From contig NZ_AUGE01000019.1 in assembly GCF_000426865.1 (NCBI RefSeq), positions 1-64,000 of the forward strand: a stretch of 64,000 nucleotides of DNA, in the 5' to 3' direction. The position numbers and the translations under genes were made by a program. The notes under the pieces were generated by a model that saw only the letters and a list, made by a program, of their open reading frames with translations, was not told the origin of the DNA and ran no database searches. This document shows positions 42,772-53,614 of this stretch, one piece after another (positions within the stretch are counted from its first letter, which is position 1; each line of letters starts with the position of its first letter). This stretch comes from Citrifermentans bremense R1 (GTDB lineage: Bacteria > Desulfobacterota > Desulfuromonadia > Geobacterales > Geobacteraceae).

Positions 42772-45700
42772 TCACGCCTCCTCCGTCAGTTCGGTCTTTC
42801 CTGCCTTAAGGCCGTGCTTTCCTCCCGGCTTTTCCTGCACCGGCGGGTGGTCGCGCTCGGGGCCACCCGAGTCCGACTCGTTAAGGGGGCCCCCGGCTGC
42901 AGCCCGTCTATCGCTTCGTTTGCGGCCGGCGATGACCTGTACCGAGAAGGCCTTCGATTCCTCTATGCTGACGTTGGGGTCGGCGATGAAGGCGGTGAGT
43001 TCATTGGCGGCGTTCCCTCTGGAGCGCCCGACGTAGCTCCAGTGATAGGGGATTCCCACTGTATGCAGCGTAGTGCCGTTCTGCACGTAGGGTTGCATGC
43101 GTTCGGTCACCAGCACCCGTGCCTCGATTTCTCCCCGCATGGTGCTGATCGTGGCCCAGCCCCCGTTTTTGAGCCCTCTCAGTTCGGCCAGTTCCGGCGA
43201 GACCTCGATGAACATCTCGGGCTGCAGCTCGCAAAGCCAGGGGAGCCAGCGGCTCATCCCTCCGGCGGTGTGGTGCTCGGTGAGCCGGTAGGTCGTGGCG
43301 ATGAAGGGATAGCGCGAGTCTCCCCACGCCTTGTGGTAGGGGTTGTCACGCCGCACCCATTCCATGCGCGCGGGGTTGCATTGCTGGCCGTAAAGCGGGT
43401 TCTTGAGCACAGACTCTTCGGGCTCGTAATGGGTCGGGAGCGGGCCGTCCAGAAGGCCGCTCGGATCGTAGAGCCACCCCTTCCCTTCCGCCTGCATGAT
43501 GAATGGGTCTATCCCTGAGAGTGTGTCTATCCCCTTGGCGTCAGGGGACGGGCGGTAGTCGGGCGGGCGGTTGACGATGAAGTCAGGGGTGTCGTAGCCG
43601 GTCCACTTCTTTTGCTCCTCATCCCACCAGATGTACTTTTTGCGCTCCGACCACGGTTTCCCCTCCAGATCTGCGGAAGCCCTGTTGTAGAGGAGGCGCC
43701 GGTTGTCGGGCCAGGCCCATCCCCACTCCGGCGCGACCCAATTCTGTTCGCTCGCCGGCTTGCGCCGGGCCGGTTGATTCACGCCGTCCTTGTAACAGCC
43801 GCAGTAGATCCAGCAGCCGCAGATCGTGGTCCCGTCGCTTTTCAGCTCCTTGTAGCCCGATATGTATTTCTGTTCGCTTGAATCGTAGCCGTTGATCTCC
43901 GCCAGCACCTGTTCGGCCTCGGGCTCTTCTATCGCCCCCTTGCTCCCGTAATCCCAGGTGAGGTCGCGGATGGCGCGGTCCTTGGAGTCGGTGGAGTCGC
44001 GGTAAAGCTCCTTGAGCCGCCGCCCCAGGTGCCAGATGAAGTGCAGATCGGAGCGGCAGTCGCCAGGCGGTTCCACCGCCTTGTGCCGCCACTGCAGCAG
44101 CCGTTGCGTGTTGGTGAAGGTACCTTCCTTCTCGGTGTGGGCCGCGCAGGGGAAGAAGAAGACCTCGGTGGCGATGTCGGTTGTCTTGATCTCCCCAGAG
44201 GCAATTTCCGGGGCCTTACGCCAGAATTCGGCCGTCTCGGTCGGGGCGAAATCGTTCACCACCAGCCATTTCAGCTGGCGGAGGCCTTTGCGCTGCAGCG
44301 CCGTGTTCATGGAACCCACAGCCGGGTTCTCACCCATGACGAAATACCCCTGCACGAAGCCGTCGGCCATGGCGGCGACGGTGACCATGTGGGAATGGTC
44401 GCCGGTTATGTGCGGCAGATAGTCGTAGCACCACTGGTTTTCAGCCGTGGCCGCGGGTCCGTACCAGGCCTTGAGCAAGGAGACCATGTACTTTGGGAAT
44501 TCGCTCCACCACCCCGAGGCCGATTCGTTGAATTCGATGTATTTCTGAAGGTCGGTGTCGTAGGACGCTTTCGGCATGGGGAGGTATCCGGGAAGCATGT
44601 TGTAGAGGGTGGGGATGTCCGTGGAGCCTTGAATGGAGGCGTGCCCCCTGAGCGCCATGATGCCGCCGCCGGGCCGGCCGATGTTTCCCAAGAGGAGTTG
44701 GATGATGGCGGCGGTGCGTATGTACTGGACCCCGACCGTGTGCTGGGTCCAGCCGACGGCGTAGCAAATGGCGCTGGTCCTTTCCCGCCCGGAGTTGTCG
44801 CAGAGCGCCCGCGCCACCTTCTCGAAGAGTGCCTTCGAGATGCCGCACGCATCTTCGACCACTTCGGCGGTGTAGCGCGAGAAGTGACGCTTGAGTATCT
44901 GGAAGACGCATTTGGGATCGGTCAGGGTGTAGTCGTGCTTTTCCGCGGCTATGATGGCGCCGCGCTCGGCACGCGGCTCCCCGCTGAACATCTCCCTGTG
45001 CCCGGCTGCCGGCGAGACCTCGACCCCCTCGTACTGCCAGGAGGCCGGGTCGTACTGCCCTTTTTCTACGTCCCAGCCGCTGAACAGGCCGTCCAGGTCC
45101 TCGGTGTCCTGGAAATCCTTGGAGATGAGGGCGGCCGCGTTGGTGTAATTGACGACGTAATCCTTGAACCAGAGATCGTTGCTGATGATGTAGTTGACGA
45201 GCGCGCCCAGGAAGGCGATGTCGCTCCCGGCTCGGATCGGGACGTGGATGTCGGCGACGGCGCTGGTGCGGGTGAAGCGCGGGTCGATGTGGATTATGGT
45301 CGCCCCTCTGCGTTTGGCTTCCATGACCCAGCGAAAGCCGACCGGGTGGCATTCGGCCATGTTGGAGCCTTGGATCAGGATGCAGTCTGCATGTTGCAGA
45401 TCCTGCTGGAAGGTGGTGGCGCCTCCCCTGCCGAAAGAGATCCCCAGACCGGGGACCGTGGAGGAATGTCATATTCGGGCCTGGTTCTCGACCTGGACCA
45501 TCCCCAGCGAGCAGAACAGTTTCTTGATCAGGTAGTTCTCCTCGTTGTCGAGGGTGGCGCCGCCAAGGTGTGCGATACCCAGCGTGCGCCTTAACAGGTG
45601 CCCGTTCTTATTCTGCTCCTCCCAGGTTTCGTCTCGTGTCTTTTTCACCCGGTCGGCGACCATCTCCATCGCCTTTTGCAGCGGCAGCTCCTCCCATTTG

Positions 45701-46038
45701 GTGCCATACGGGCGGCGATACAGGACCTTCTTGACTCTGTGGGTGCCGGCGACCAGTTGAGAGCTGGCCGATCCCTTCGGGCAGAGGGCACCTAAGGAGA
45801 TGGGGGAATCGTAGTCACCCTCGATGTCCATGATCTTGCCGTCTTTGACGTAGACCTTCTGGCCGCAGCCGACGCCGCAGTATGGGCAGACCGAATCGAC
45901 CACCCTGTCGGCATCCGCCGTGCGCGGCTTGAGCGCGCGGGTTCTTTCCGACATGGCCGACTCTCCCAGGCCCGCAGGATCCCGTTCGGCTATCTGCCGG
46001 AGAGCCGGCCATTTACGCAGCGACCATTTCTTGGACAT
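42772..46038 (-). CDS. Formate dehydrogenase catalytic (alpha) subunit with selenocysteine, read through UGA
   Basis: 1088 residues as one gene. The frame is interrupted only by a TGA at 45471-45469, in the context ENQARI-TGA-HSSTVPGLGISFGRGG; FdnG has SNHARI-Sec-HGPTVASLAPTFGRG. The TGA is therefore Sec190, the Mo/W ligand, and the two apparent ORFs (45469-46107 and 42772-45360) are one protein. The N-terminal [4Fe-4S] motif is CPYCGVGCGQ with a fourth Cys in LCPKGSAS; the molybdopterin guanine dinucleotide domains follow. ATG 46038 has AAGGAG 7 bp upstream. No twin-arginine signal is visible before the first Cys, so it appears to face the cytoplasm. Confidence 0.93.
45439..45471 (-). other. 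Selenocysteine UGA codon and SECIS hairpin
   Basis: Minus strand: TGA at 45471-45469, then a hairpin GTCCCC-GGTCT-GGGGATC (45456-45439). The apical GGUCU loop is that of the E. coli fdnG/fdhF SECIS, and lies ~19 nt after the UGA, within the working range. The element is inside the coding region, as in other bacteria. The SelA/B/C machinery is outside the window. Confidence 0.92.
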
Positions 46039-46206
46039 GGGCACGCTCCTTCTTAATCTAAGGTGAAAAACATTAGTGGTGTTTAACATCCCGTAGATAA
46101 AAGTCAATTAGCCCAGGCAAGTTTGGTTAGAGCGCCGTCCTCCCTTTCTCATTGGATTTTGCCTGTGAAAGTATAAGTCCTGCCCCCTCTCGTTTCACCT
46201 CGTTTC

Positions 46207-46241
46207 CTCCTTCCCCCAGCGGGAAAGGGTCGGGGTGGGGG
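46207..46241. repeat. Dispersed palindromic repeat
   Basis: CCTCCTTCCCCCAGCGGGAA then GGGTCGGGGTGGGGG, the same family as 14828, 25308, 30226 and 40851. It occupies part of the 298 bp gap 46039-46336, with the terminator at 46278 and the FDH leader. Confidence 0.65.
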
Positions 46242-46277
46242 AAGATGCCACTTCAGCGCAATTGTGAGCCGGACGCA

Positions 46278-46316
46278 AAAAAGCACCTGAGGACAGAGCC
46301 CGCAGGTGCTTTTTAA
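46278..46316 (-). terminator. Terminator of the cytochrome c gene
   Basis: Stem AAAAAGCACCTG (46278-46289) / CAGGTGCTTTTT (46303-46314), 13 nt loop; A and T ends work in both directions. It lies just beyond the stop of the cytochrome gene. Confidence 0.9.
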
Positions 46317-46336
46317 ATTGAGTTTGTGGTTTTGGT

Positions 46337-46669
46337 CTACTTGAACGTGGTCAAGATGTACTTCGCGATGGCGGTGGCCTCTGCATCGGGCACTGCTTTG
46401 GCGTCGAACTTGGTCATGCCCGCGCCGGGGTTGCGCATCTTGGCGACGATGTCCTTCTCGCTCTTTATGCCGTGGCCCGCCAGCGATTTCTTGCTGAGCG
46501 TCTTGTCAGGCCTTATGATGTTTCCCCCTTTGGGGTGGCATGCGACGCAGTGCTGGTCGAATTTCGCCTTGGCATCGATCTTTTCGGCTTTCTTTGCCGC
46601 ACAGATTCCAGGAGCGGCCATCACAGCCAGGGACAGTACCGATACCGAGACAATAACCAACTTCTTCAT
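46337..46669 (-). CDS. Periplasmic monohaem cytochrome c (class I)
   Basis: 110 residues from ATG 46669 (AAGGAGG 7 bp upstream; the longer frame has no ribosome site). It has a signal peptide (VSVSVLSLAVMAAPGICA). The single haem motif CVACH lies near the N-terminus of the mature protein (DQHCVACHPKGGN), and a likely Met axial ligand follows (KMRNPGAGM). The C-terminal helix is EATAIAKYILTTF. It resembles cytochrome c6/c551-type carriers. Located between the FDH and amino acid operons, on the same strand, with its own terminator. It may accept electrons in periplasmic respiration. Confidence 0.88.
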   Translation of the reverse strand: MKKLVIVSVSVLSLAVMAAPGICAAKKAEKIDAKAKFDQHCVACHPKGGNIIRPDKTLSKKSLAGHGIKSEKDIVAKMRNPGAGMTKFDAKAVPDAEATAIAKYILTTFK

Positions 46670-46759
46670 ATGATTCCTCCTTGTGAGGGCAATGCCCTTT
46701 GAGTATTCATCCTCTCCTGATTGAGCTGATCTGTCAGGCAAGGTGGAACCAATGCTAGT

Positions 46760-48061
46760 CTAGATTTTTCTATTGTCAATGACTCTGGAGGCTTTACCTT
46801 CGGCCCTCGGTATGCTGTTAGGCTCAACCAGTTTCACCACGGCACCAACTCCGAGCACTGAGTCAATGCGGCGCTCTACGTTGTCTAGGAAAGCCTTCTG
46901 CAGCTTCATCTCGTCGAAGAAGATGTTCTCGGTCACCTCTATCCTGATCTCCAGGGTATCCAGCGCTCCCTTGCGGTCGACCACCAGCTGGTAGTGCGGC
47001 TGGCACCCTTCTACGGCGAAGAGGACGTCCTCGATCTGAGACGGGTAGACGTTCACGCCCTTGATGATCAGCATGTCGTCGGAGCGCCCCATGGTCTTCT
47101 TCATGCGCACCGTGGTCCTGCCGCAGTCGCACTTGGTGTAGTCGAGCGAGGTGATGTCGCGGGTGCGGTAGCGGACCATCGGGAACGCTTCCTTGGTGAG
47201 CGAGGTAAGCACCAGTTCGCCGATGCTTCCCGGCGGGAGCGTCTTGCCGGTGTCCGGGTCGATGATCTCGGCCAAGAAGGCGTCCTCGGAGATGTGCATG
47301 CCGCACTTGCACTGGCATTCGCCGGCAACGCCCGGTCCGATCACCTCGGAAAGCCCGTAGTTGTCCGTGGCCGAGATGCCGAGCCTGCTCTCGATCTCGC
47401 GTCGCATCGCCTCGGACCAGGGTTCGCCGCCGAAGAGCCCCACCTTGAGGCAGAGGCTCTTGGGATCGATTCCCATCTTCTCCATGCGCTCCGCTATGGT
47501 CACCGCGTAGCTAGGCGTCGAGACCAGGGCCGTGGTGCGGTAGTCCTGCATGATCATGATCTGCTTTTCGGTGTTCCCTGCGCCCATCGGGATGACCGAG
47601 GCGCCGATCATCTCCGAGCCGTAATGGAGGCCGAAGGCGCCGGTGAAGAGGCCGTAGCCGAAGGCGATCTGCACCACGTCGTCGTGGTTGACGCCGGCAG
47701 CAGTCATGAAGCGCGCCACCAGGTTGGACCAGACCTTCACGTCCTGCTTGGTGTAGCCGACGACGGTGGGCTTGCCGGTGGTGCCGCTGGAGGAGTGGAT
47801 GCGCACCACCTCCCGAAGCGGCACCGCGAACATGCCGTAGGGATAGTTGAGGCGCAGGTCCTCCTTCGTGGTGAAGGGAAGCTTCGAGAGGTCGGCGAGG
47901 GATGTGACATCCTCGGGGACAATTCCCAGTTCCTTGAACTTGTTCCGGTAGCAGGTGACGTTTTTGTACACGCGGTTGAGGCTAGCCTGGAGGCGCTCCA
48001 ACTGGAGTTGCTCCATCTCCTCGCGCGGCATGCATTCGTAATCCGGATCCCAAATTGACAT
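46760..48061 (-). CDS. paaK: Phenylacetate-CoA ligase-type acyl-CoA synthetase (copy 1)
   Basis: 433 residues, an AMP-forming ligase of the PaaK group. The P-loop-like [15 protein letters not shown] (~92-106), [15 protein letters not shown], the Cys-rich insertion (QCKCGMH), and C-terminal [19 protein letters not shown] with PaaK-type ACT-like tail ([11 protein letters not shown]) are present. It activates phenylacetate or related aryl-acids to CoA thioesters. It is the last gene after livF, with a 228 bp repeat-rich gap, while copy 2 is near the ior genes. The substrate could be phenylacetate, indoleacetate or 4-hydroxyphenylacetate, the products of the ior pathway. Confidence 0.9.
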   Translation of the reverse strand: MSIWDPDYECMPREEMEQLQLERLQASLNRVYKNVTCYRNKFKELGIVPEDVTSLADLSKLPFTTKEDLRLNYPYGMFAVPLREVVRIHSSSGTTGKPTVVGYTKQDVKVWSNLVARFMTAAGVNHDDVVQIAFGYGLFTGAFGLHYGSEMIGASVIPMGAGNTEKQIMIMQDYRTTALVSTPSYAVTIAERMEKMGIDPKSLCLKVGLFGGEPWSEAMRREIESRLGISATDNYGLSEVIGPGVAGECQCKCGMHISEDAFLAEIIDPDTGKTLPPGSIGELVLTSLTKEAFPMVRYRTRDITSLDYTKCDCGRTTVRMKKTMGRSDDMLIIKGVNVYPSQIEDVLFAVEGCQPHYQLVVDRKGALDTLEIRIEVTENIFFDEMKLQKAFLDNVERRIDSVLGVGAVVKLVEPNSIPRAEGKASRVIDNRKI

Positions 48062-48111
48062 AAGCCCTCTCTTTAAACCAATTGACGTCTAAAACCAACG
48101 TCTAGAACCAA

Positions 48112-48285
48112 TTGATAATTGACAATTGACAATTGACGATTAAACCCGAATGAATCAATTCCATGTATTACTTCAAAAATTGACGGTTAAAGCATTGTTA
48201 AATAACAGCTAGTACATGGCAGCGTGGAGAAGTTGGAAAGTGGGTTTTGCGTTGTCAATTGTCAATTGTCAATCGTCAATTGCCG
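48112..48285. repeat. AATTGACAATTGAC repeats as inverted flanks
   Basis: Repeats of CAATTGACAATTGAC run at 48112-48141, and the reverse (GTCAATTGTCAATTG) runs at 48250-48285. Each has three to four units. The ~110 bp between them has no gene. Such heptad-like repeats are common in intergenic regions of Geobacterales; function unknown. Confidence 0.8.
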
Positions 48286-48289
48286 TTCC

Positions 48290-49033
48290 TCATCGTTCCC
48301 AAATTTCCTTCTTATCACGCCCGAGGTAGGCGCGCTGCACATCCTTGTTTTCCAGAAGCTCGGTGGCCTTTCCTTCGAGGATAACCTTGCCTGTCTCCAG
48401 CACGTAGCCGCGATCGGCGACCTTGAGGGCGGCGCGGGCATTCTGCTCTACCAGCAGGATGGAGGTCCCCTCTTCTTCCCTCAACATCCGGATGACCTTG
48501 AAGATGTCCTGCACCACCAGCGGCGCTAACCCCATGGAGGGCTCGTCCAATAGGAGCAGCTTCGGGCGCGCCATGAGCGCCCGGCCTATGGCGAGCATCT
48601 GCTGCTCTCCGCCGGACAAGGTGCCGGCGGCCTGCCGCCTGCGCTCCTTAAGCCGCGGGAACATCTGGAACATCCGCTCCAGGTCCTCCGAAATCTCCTG
48701 CCTCTGCCCTCCCATGCGGTAGCGCAGATATGCGCCAAGCTCCAGGTTTTCCTCTACTGTGAGCGGGTTGAAAACCTGCCGCCCCTCGGGGACCTGCGAG
48801 AGCCCCAGCGATACCACCCGGTCGGCAGCGAGTCCGGCGATGTTCTTTCCTTCCAGCACCATTTCGCCGCTCGCGGTCGGAATAATGGCGGACAAGGTGT
48901 TGAGGAGCGTGGTCTTGCCGGCACCGTTCGCGCCGATGAGGGTGACTATCTCGCCGCGGTTCAGGTGCAGCGACACGTTCTTCAGCGCGTGGACCTTGCC
49001 GTAATAGGCGTTTATGTTCTTGATCTTGAGCAT
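48290..49033 (-). CDS. livF: Branched-chain amino acid ABC ATPase LivF
   Basis: 247 residues. Walker A GANGAGKTT, signature LSGGEQQML, Walker B LLLDEPSMGLAP; PSMGLAP is diagnostic of LivF versus LivG. It binds LivH/M on the cytoplasmic face to drive uptake. It is separated by 105 bp from livG, a gap with three CTTTAT tandem copies (49112-49132). Confidence 0.95.
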   Translation of the reverse strand: MLKIKNINAYYGKVHALKNVSLHLNRGEIVTLIGANGAGKTTLLNTLSAIIPTASGEMVLEGKNIAGLAADRVVSLGLSQVPEGRQVFNPLTVEENLELGAYLRYRMGGQRQEISEDLERMFQMFPRLKERRRQAAGTLSGGEQQMLAIGRALMARPKLLLLDEPSMGLAPLVVQDIFKVIRMLREEEGTSILLVEQNARAALKVADRGYVLETGKVILEGKATELLENKDVQRAYLGRDKKEIWER

Positions 49034-49138
49034 TACTATTCCATTTCCTTAGGCCGGGTTGTCCATCTTCCCTAGCCCAGAGGGAGAGGATAAAGACTCG
49101 GTTTTTCTCAATCTTTATCTTTATCTTTATCTGGTTTA

Positions 49139-49883
<745 letters not shown>

Positions 49884-49891
<8 letters not shown>

Positions 49892-50846
49892 TGGCCCCCT
49901 CCTTCGCCTTCTTCGGGGTGAGGCGCCTGAAGAGAGCGGGCACGCCTTTTACCAGCCCGCCCGGCATGTAGATGGTCATGACGACGAGCAACAAGCCGTA
50001 GACGATGATGTCGTAATCGTTGAAGGTCCGCAGTATCTCCGGCAGCATGGTCAAAAGCAGCGCCCCAAGGATGGAGCCGTATACGCTCCCAAAGCCGCCG
50101 ATGACGATCATGGTCAAAAGCTCCACCGAGGTGTTGAAGCCGAACGAGGTGGGCGAGATAAAGGTCATGACGTGGCAGTAGAGGCTACCCGCTATGGCCG
50201 AGATGAAGGCGGAAAGGGTGAAAACCTGCACCTTCATCAGCCTGGCGTTGACCCCCATCACCCGCGCAGCGACCTCGGAATCGTGGATGGCGCGCAGCCC
50301 GCGGCCGAAGCGGGAGTTGACCAGGTTGAGCGAAAGCAGGATCATGACCAGCGCGAAGCCCCAGACCAGGTAGTAGTTCTTCAGGTCGGTGTCGAAGGTG
50401 AAGGAGCCGATTGCGAGGTTCGGGATGCCGGATAGGCCGGAGGGGCCGCCGGTCAGGTCGACCGTCTCGTTGAAGGCGATGTTGGCGATGACGCCGACGC
50501 CGAGGGTGGCCATGGCAAGGTAGTGACCCTTGAGGCGCAGCACCGGGAAACCGATGGCGAAGGCGAAGGCTGCGACCGCAAGCGCGACCACGACCATGGC
50601 GACCCAGGGGTTGAAGGCGTAGACCGAAGTCAGCACGCCCGAGCCGTAGGCACCCAGGCCGAAGAAGGCAGCCTGGCCGAGCGAGATCTGCCCGGCGAAG
50701 CCCAGCAGCAGGTTGAGACCCAGCGCGAGGATGCTGTTGACCCCGACGAAGACGAGGACGTTGGTTAGGTAGCTTCCGGAGAGAGGCAAGGGGGCGAGGA
50801 GCACCGCCAGGCAGAAAGCGAAGAATTTGAGTTTGTCCGATTTCAA
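49884..50846 (-). CDS. livM: Branched-chain amino acid ABC permease LivM
   Basis: 320 residues, ~9 TM helices. The EAA-like loop and typical LivM stretch SLGQAAFFGLGAYGSGVLT and GGFGSVYGSILGALLLT are present. The predicted start is a TTG (50846) with AAGG ~8 bp upstream, an unusual start codon that fits the spacing and lack of ATG nearby. It pairs with LivH in the inner membrane. Confidence 0.92.
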
Positions 50847-50890
50847 AATTGAACCTTATCCAGCAGAAGATCGATACCAAAAAACAACTG

Positions 50891-51775
50891 TTACACCCTA
50901 TCGGTTTCACCCTTTTTGAAGAGCCCCTGAGGACGGATGAAAAGGATGAGGAGCAGGATTAAGAAGGCGATGGCGTCCTTGTAGCCGGAGGAGATGAGCC
51001 CGGCGCCCAAAGATTCCAGCGCCCCCAGGATCAGGCCGCCTAAAACGGTCCCCAGGCCGCTTCCCATCCCCCCCATGATGGCGGCGCAAAACCCCTTCAG
51101 GCCCAGCATCACGCCGACGTCGTAAGCCGTCATGGTGAGCGGCGCTATGATGACGCCTGCCAAAGAGCCCACGGCTGCGCTGATGACGAAGGAGAAAAGC
51201 ACCATCCTGCCGACGCTGACGCCGACCAGGTTCGCGGCGCGCGGGTTGAAGGAGCAGGCGCGCATCGCCTTGCCGCTGATGGTGTGGTGGAAGAAGAGCC
51301 GGCAGCCGACGATGACGAGGATGGTGACGCCGAAGATCCAGAGATGCTGCGGCAGTAGCGTCGCCCCAGCAACGGAGATGGGATCGTTCCCCGAAAAGGC
51401 CGGGAGCGCCTGGGTGTCCTTGCCCCAAAGGAGCATCACCAAGCCGCGGATCAGGATGCTGGCGCCGATGGTGATGATGATGAGCGCGAGCGGGGTGGCG
51501 TTTTTGAGCGGCCTGATGGCAAGCCGCTCAAAAACAAGCCCGATGACGGTGGTCCCCGCAACGGCGGCGCAGATCGCAGCCAGAAGCGGGAGTTGCAGCG
51601 CGTTGATGCAGAGTATGGTAAGCACTCCGCCGAGCATGACGAACTCACCCTGGGCGAAGTTGATGATGCCGGTGGAGTTGAATATGATCGCGAAGCTGAG
51701 GCCAATCAGGGCGTAGATGGCGCCGGTGGCGAGCCCCGATATGACGAATTGCGATACCTGATTTAAAAGCTCCAT
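50891..51775 (-). CDS. livH: Branched-chain amino acid ABC permease LivH
   Basis: 294 residues, eight or so TM helices. Typical LivH sequences: GAIYALIGLSFAIIFNSTGIINFAQGEFVM, and GVNPRAANLVGVSVGRMV-like region and GGMGSGLGTVLGGLILG. It forms the membrane channel with LivM. It sits 9 bp upstream of livK's stop region (51785), in the same transcript. Confidence 0.93.
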   Translation of the reverse strand: MELLNQVSQFVISGLATGAIYALIGLSFAIIFNSTGIINFAQGEFVMLGGVLTILCINALQLPLLAAICAAVAGTTVIGLVFERLAIRPLKNATPLALIIITIGASILIRGLVMLLWGKDTQALPAFSGNDPISVAGATLLPQHLWIFGVTILVIVGCRLFFHHTISGKAMRACSFNPRAANLVGVSVGRMVLFSFVISAAVGSLAGVIIAPLTMTAYDVGVMLGLKGFCAAIMGGMGSGLGTVLGGLILGALESLGAGLISSGYKDAIAFLILLLILFIRPQGLFKKGETDRV

Positions 51776-51784
51776 GAATCCTCT

Positions 51785-52924
51785 TTACTTGACCAACACC
51801 CAGTCTTTTTTGCGGACTTCAACCAGGGTGAATGCCTCTTTCGTCAGGCCGGCGTGGTCCCTGGGCGAGAAGTTGAAAACGCCGCCGATGCCGGCGAAGT
51901 TGCGGGTTGTTTCGAGCGCGTTGCGGATACCGGCAGGGGTGTCCCCTCCCCGCTCGATGGCGCCTTTGAGAAGCATGACCGCATCCCAGGCGTGGCCGCC
52001 GAAGTGGTCGCCCTCGGCCTTGTAGTGGTTCTGGTAGTCCTTGATGAAGGAAAGGAGCGAAGCCTTCTGCTTGTCGTTTTTCGGCAGCAGGTCGGCGACG
52101 AGCACCTTCCCGGAGGGGAGCCTGATACCGTCTGCCGCGTCCCCGGCCAGCACGATGAATTTCTTGGAGGAAACGCCGTGGCTCATGTAGAGCGGGATCT
52201 TGAGGCCGAGCTGCTTGGCGTTTCTTGCCACCACGGCGGGACCGGGGTTGGTGCCCCAGCAGATCACCGCCTGCGCCTGCGACCCGCGGATCTTGGTGAG
52301 CTGCGCGGTCATGTCGGTGTCCTTCGGGCCGTAGGTGTCGTCGGAAAGGATCTGGATGCCGTAGACCTTCGCCTGGGCCTTCAACTGCTCGCGCCCCGAA
52401 GAGCCGAAGCCGTCGGAGACGGTGAGTATTGCCACCTTGGTCTTTTTCTCTTTTTTCAGCTGCTCATAGATCCTGGCGACGGCGAGCCCGTCGTTCTGGG
52501 CCGTCTTGAAAACCCACTTTTTCACCGGCTCGGTGATCTTGCTCCCGGCAGCACAGGAAATGAGCGGGATCCCGGCCTTCTCGACCACCGGGATGATGGC
52601 CATGCTGTCGCCGGTGGTGCTGGGGCCGATGATGGCGACCACCTTGTCGTTCTTGATCAGCTTGTTGGCAAGCTGCACCGCCTTGGTGGTGTCACCGACG
52701 GTGTCGTAGGTGATCAGCTCAATCTTGCGACCTTTTATGCCGCCTGCCTTGTTGATCTCGTCGACCACCATCTGGGCGGTGTTGCGCTCAGGCTCCCCCA
52801 GGAAAGAGGCGGGCCCGGTCACGGCGAAAAGCCCGCCGATCTTGATGGGAGCGGCGGCATAGGCCACGGTGGAAAGACAGAGCAAGGTAAATAGTGCAAG
52901 AGCAGTGGTAATCAGTTTTCTCAC
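51785..52924 (-). CDS. livK: Branched-chain amino acid-binding protein LivK
   Basis: 379 residues. The best start is GTG 52924, with GGGGGAG 6 bp upstream; the frame extends to 52963 with no ribosome site. It has a signal peptide (LITTALALFTLLCLSTVAYA). It is a type I periplasmic binding protein (IKIGGLFAVTGPASFLG, VVAIIGPSTTGDSMAIIPV, LTVSDGFGSSGREQLK). Binds Leu/Ile/Val or, given the ior/paaK context, perhaps aromatic amino acids. A truncated paralogue lies directly upstream. Confidence 0.92.
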   Translation of the reverse strand: MRKLITTALALFTLLCLSTVAYAAAPIKIGGLFAVTGPASFLGEPERNTAQMVVDEINKAGGIKGRKIELITYDTVGDTTKAVQLANKLIKNDKVVAIIGPSTTGDSMAIIPVVEKAGIPLISCAAGSKITEPVKKWVFKTAQNDGLAVARIYEQLKKEKKTKVAILTVSDGFGSSGREQLKAQAKVYGIQILSDDTYGPKDTDMTAQLTKIRGSQAQAVICWGTNPGPAVVARNAKQLGLKIPLYMSHGVSSKKFIVLAGDAADGIRLPSGKVLVADLLPKNDKQKASLLSFIKDYQNHYKAEGDHFGGHAWDAVMLLKGAIERGGDTPAGIRNALETTRNFAGIGGVFNFSPRDHAGLTKEAFTLVEVRKKDWVLVK

Positions 52925-52967
52925 GGATATCTCCCCCTTGAAGGAGCGGCAGCATTGCCGCATTAAA

Positions 52968-53378
52968 TCAATGTACGATGACCCAATCGCCTTTATCGAT
53001 GCGAACCATCTCGAATGCGGAGAGGTCGAGACCGTTGTGGTCTTTAGGGCTCATCTTGAAGATGCCGGACACCCCGACCATGCTCCCACCCTTCTCTATG
53101 CCGTCGCGGATCTGCGCCGGGGTGACGGCCCCCTTCTTCACAGTAGCGGCGATCAAATGGAAGCCGTCGTAGGCGTAGCCGCCGAAGGTGGAAGCCTCGA
53201 CGCCGTAGGCCTTCTTGTAGGAGTCGTTGTACTCCTTGAGGAGCTTCGCCTGCGGGTCGGTCTTCTTCAAGAGGTCGAATACGGCGAGCTTGCCGGCAGG
53301 GAGCATGACCCCCTGAGCGGCCTGGGCGCTGGCGAGCTCGATGTACTTCTTGGAGGCGACGCCGTGGCTTTGATAGAG
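52968..53378 (-). pseudogene. Truncated livK paralogue (C-terminal third)
   Basis: About 137 codons homologous to the C-terminus of the neighbouring LivK: LYQSHGVASKKYIELA matches LYMSHGVSSKKFIVLA, and FDMSPKDHNGLDL-type end matches FSPRDHAGLTKEAF, ending DWVIVH versus DWVLVK. The N-terminal two-thirds are missing; upstream codons to 53450 are unrelated, and repeats lie beyond. No signal peptide or ribosome site. A remnant of a second livK gene lost by deletion, probably recombination at the repeats. Confidence 0.8.
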
Positions 53379-53495
53379 CTGGGCCCCACCAGAATCTTTC
53401 TCATCTTCCCCCCTGAAAAGATGTTTCAGTCGAACCGCTACCAAAAGCACTACAGAGCAAGACCGGTTAGCCCACTTCCGGCGGCGTTTTTTCTC

Positions 53496-53580
53496 TGGTT
53501 CCCAAGCTCCAGCTTTGCACCAGACGGAAGCCGGAGCTTAGCACAGGCCTTGCGTTCCCAAGGTGGACCTTGGGAACGAG
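53496..53580. repeat. Dispersed palindromic repeats next to the livK remnant
   Basis: A CGTTCCCAAG...CTTGGGAACG unit (53552-53578) and a related degenerate GGTTCCCAAGCTCCAGCTT unit (53496-53515) are the family of 33751 and 38608. They border the truncation of the livK remnant. Confidence 0.8.
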
Positions 53581-53614
53581 ATCAAATCCCATTTTTCAAA
53601 GCGGGACTTCTCAA

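Noticed and set aside
45361-45468. Frameshift or true stop in the FDH alpha gene
   Set aside because: Both sides are in the same frame, and the TGA sits at the conserved Sec site with a SECIS hairpin, so it is recoded, not a break.
49112-49132. Three CTTTAT tandem copies as a possible phase-variable repeat
   Set aside because: Only three units, in the gap between livG and livF with no evident promoter; too short to claim variation.
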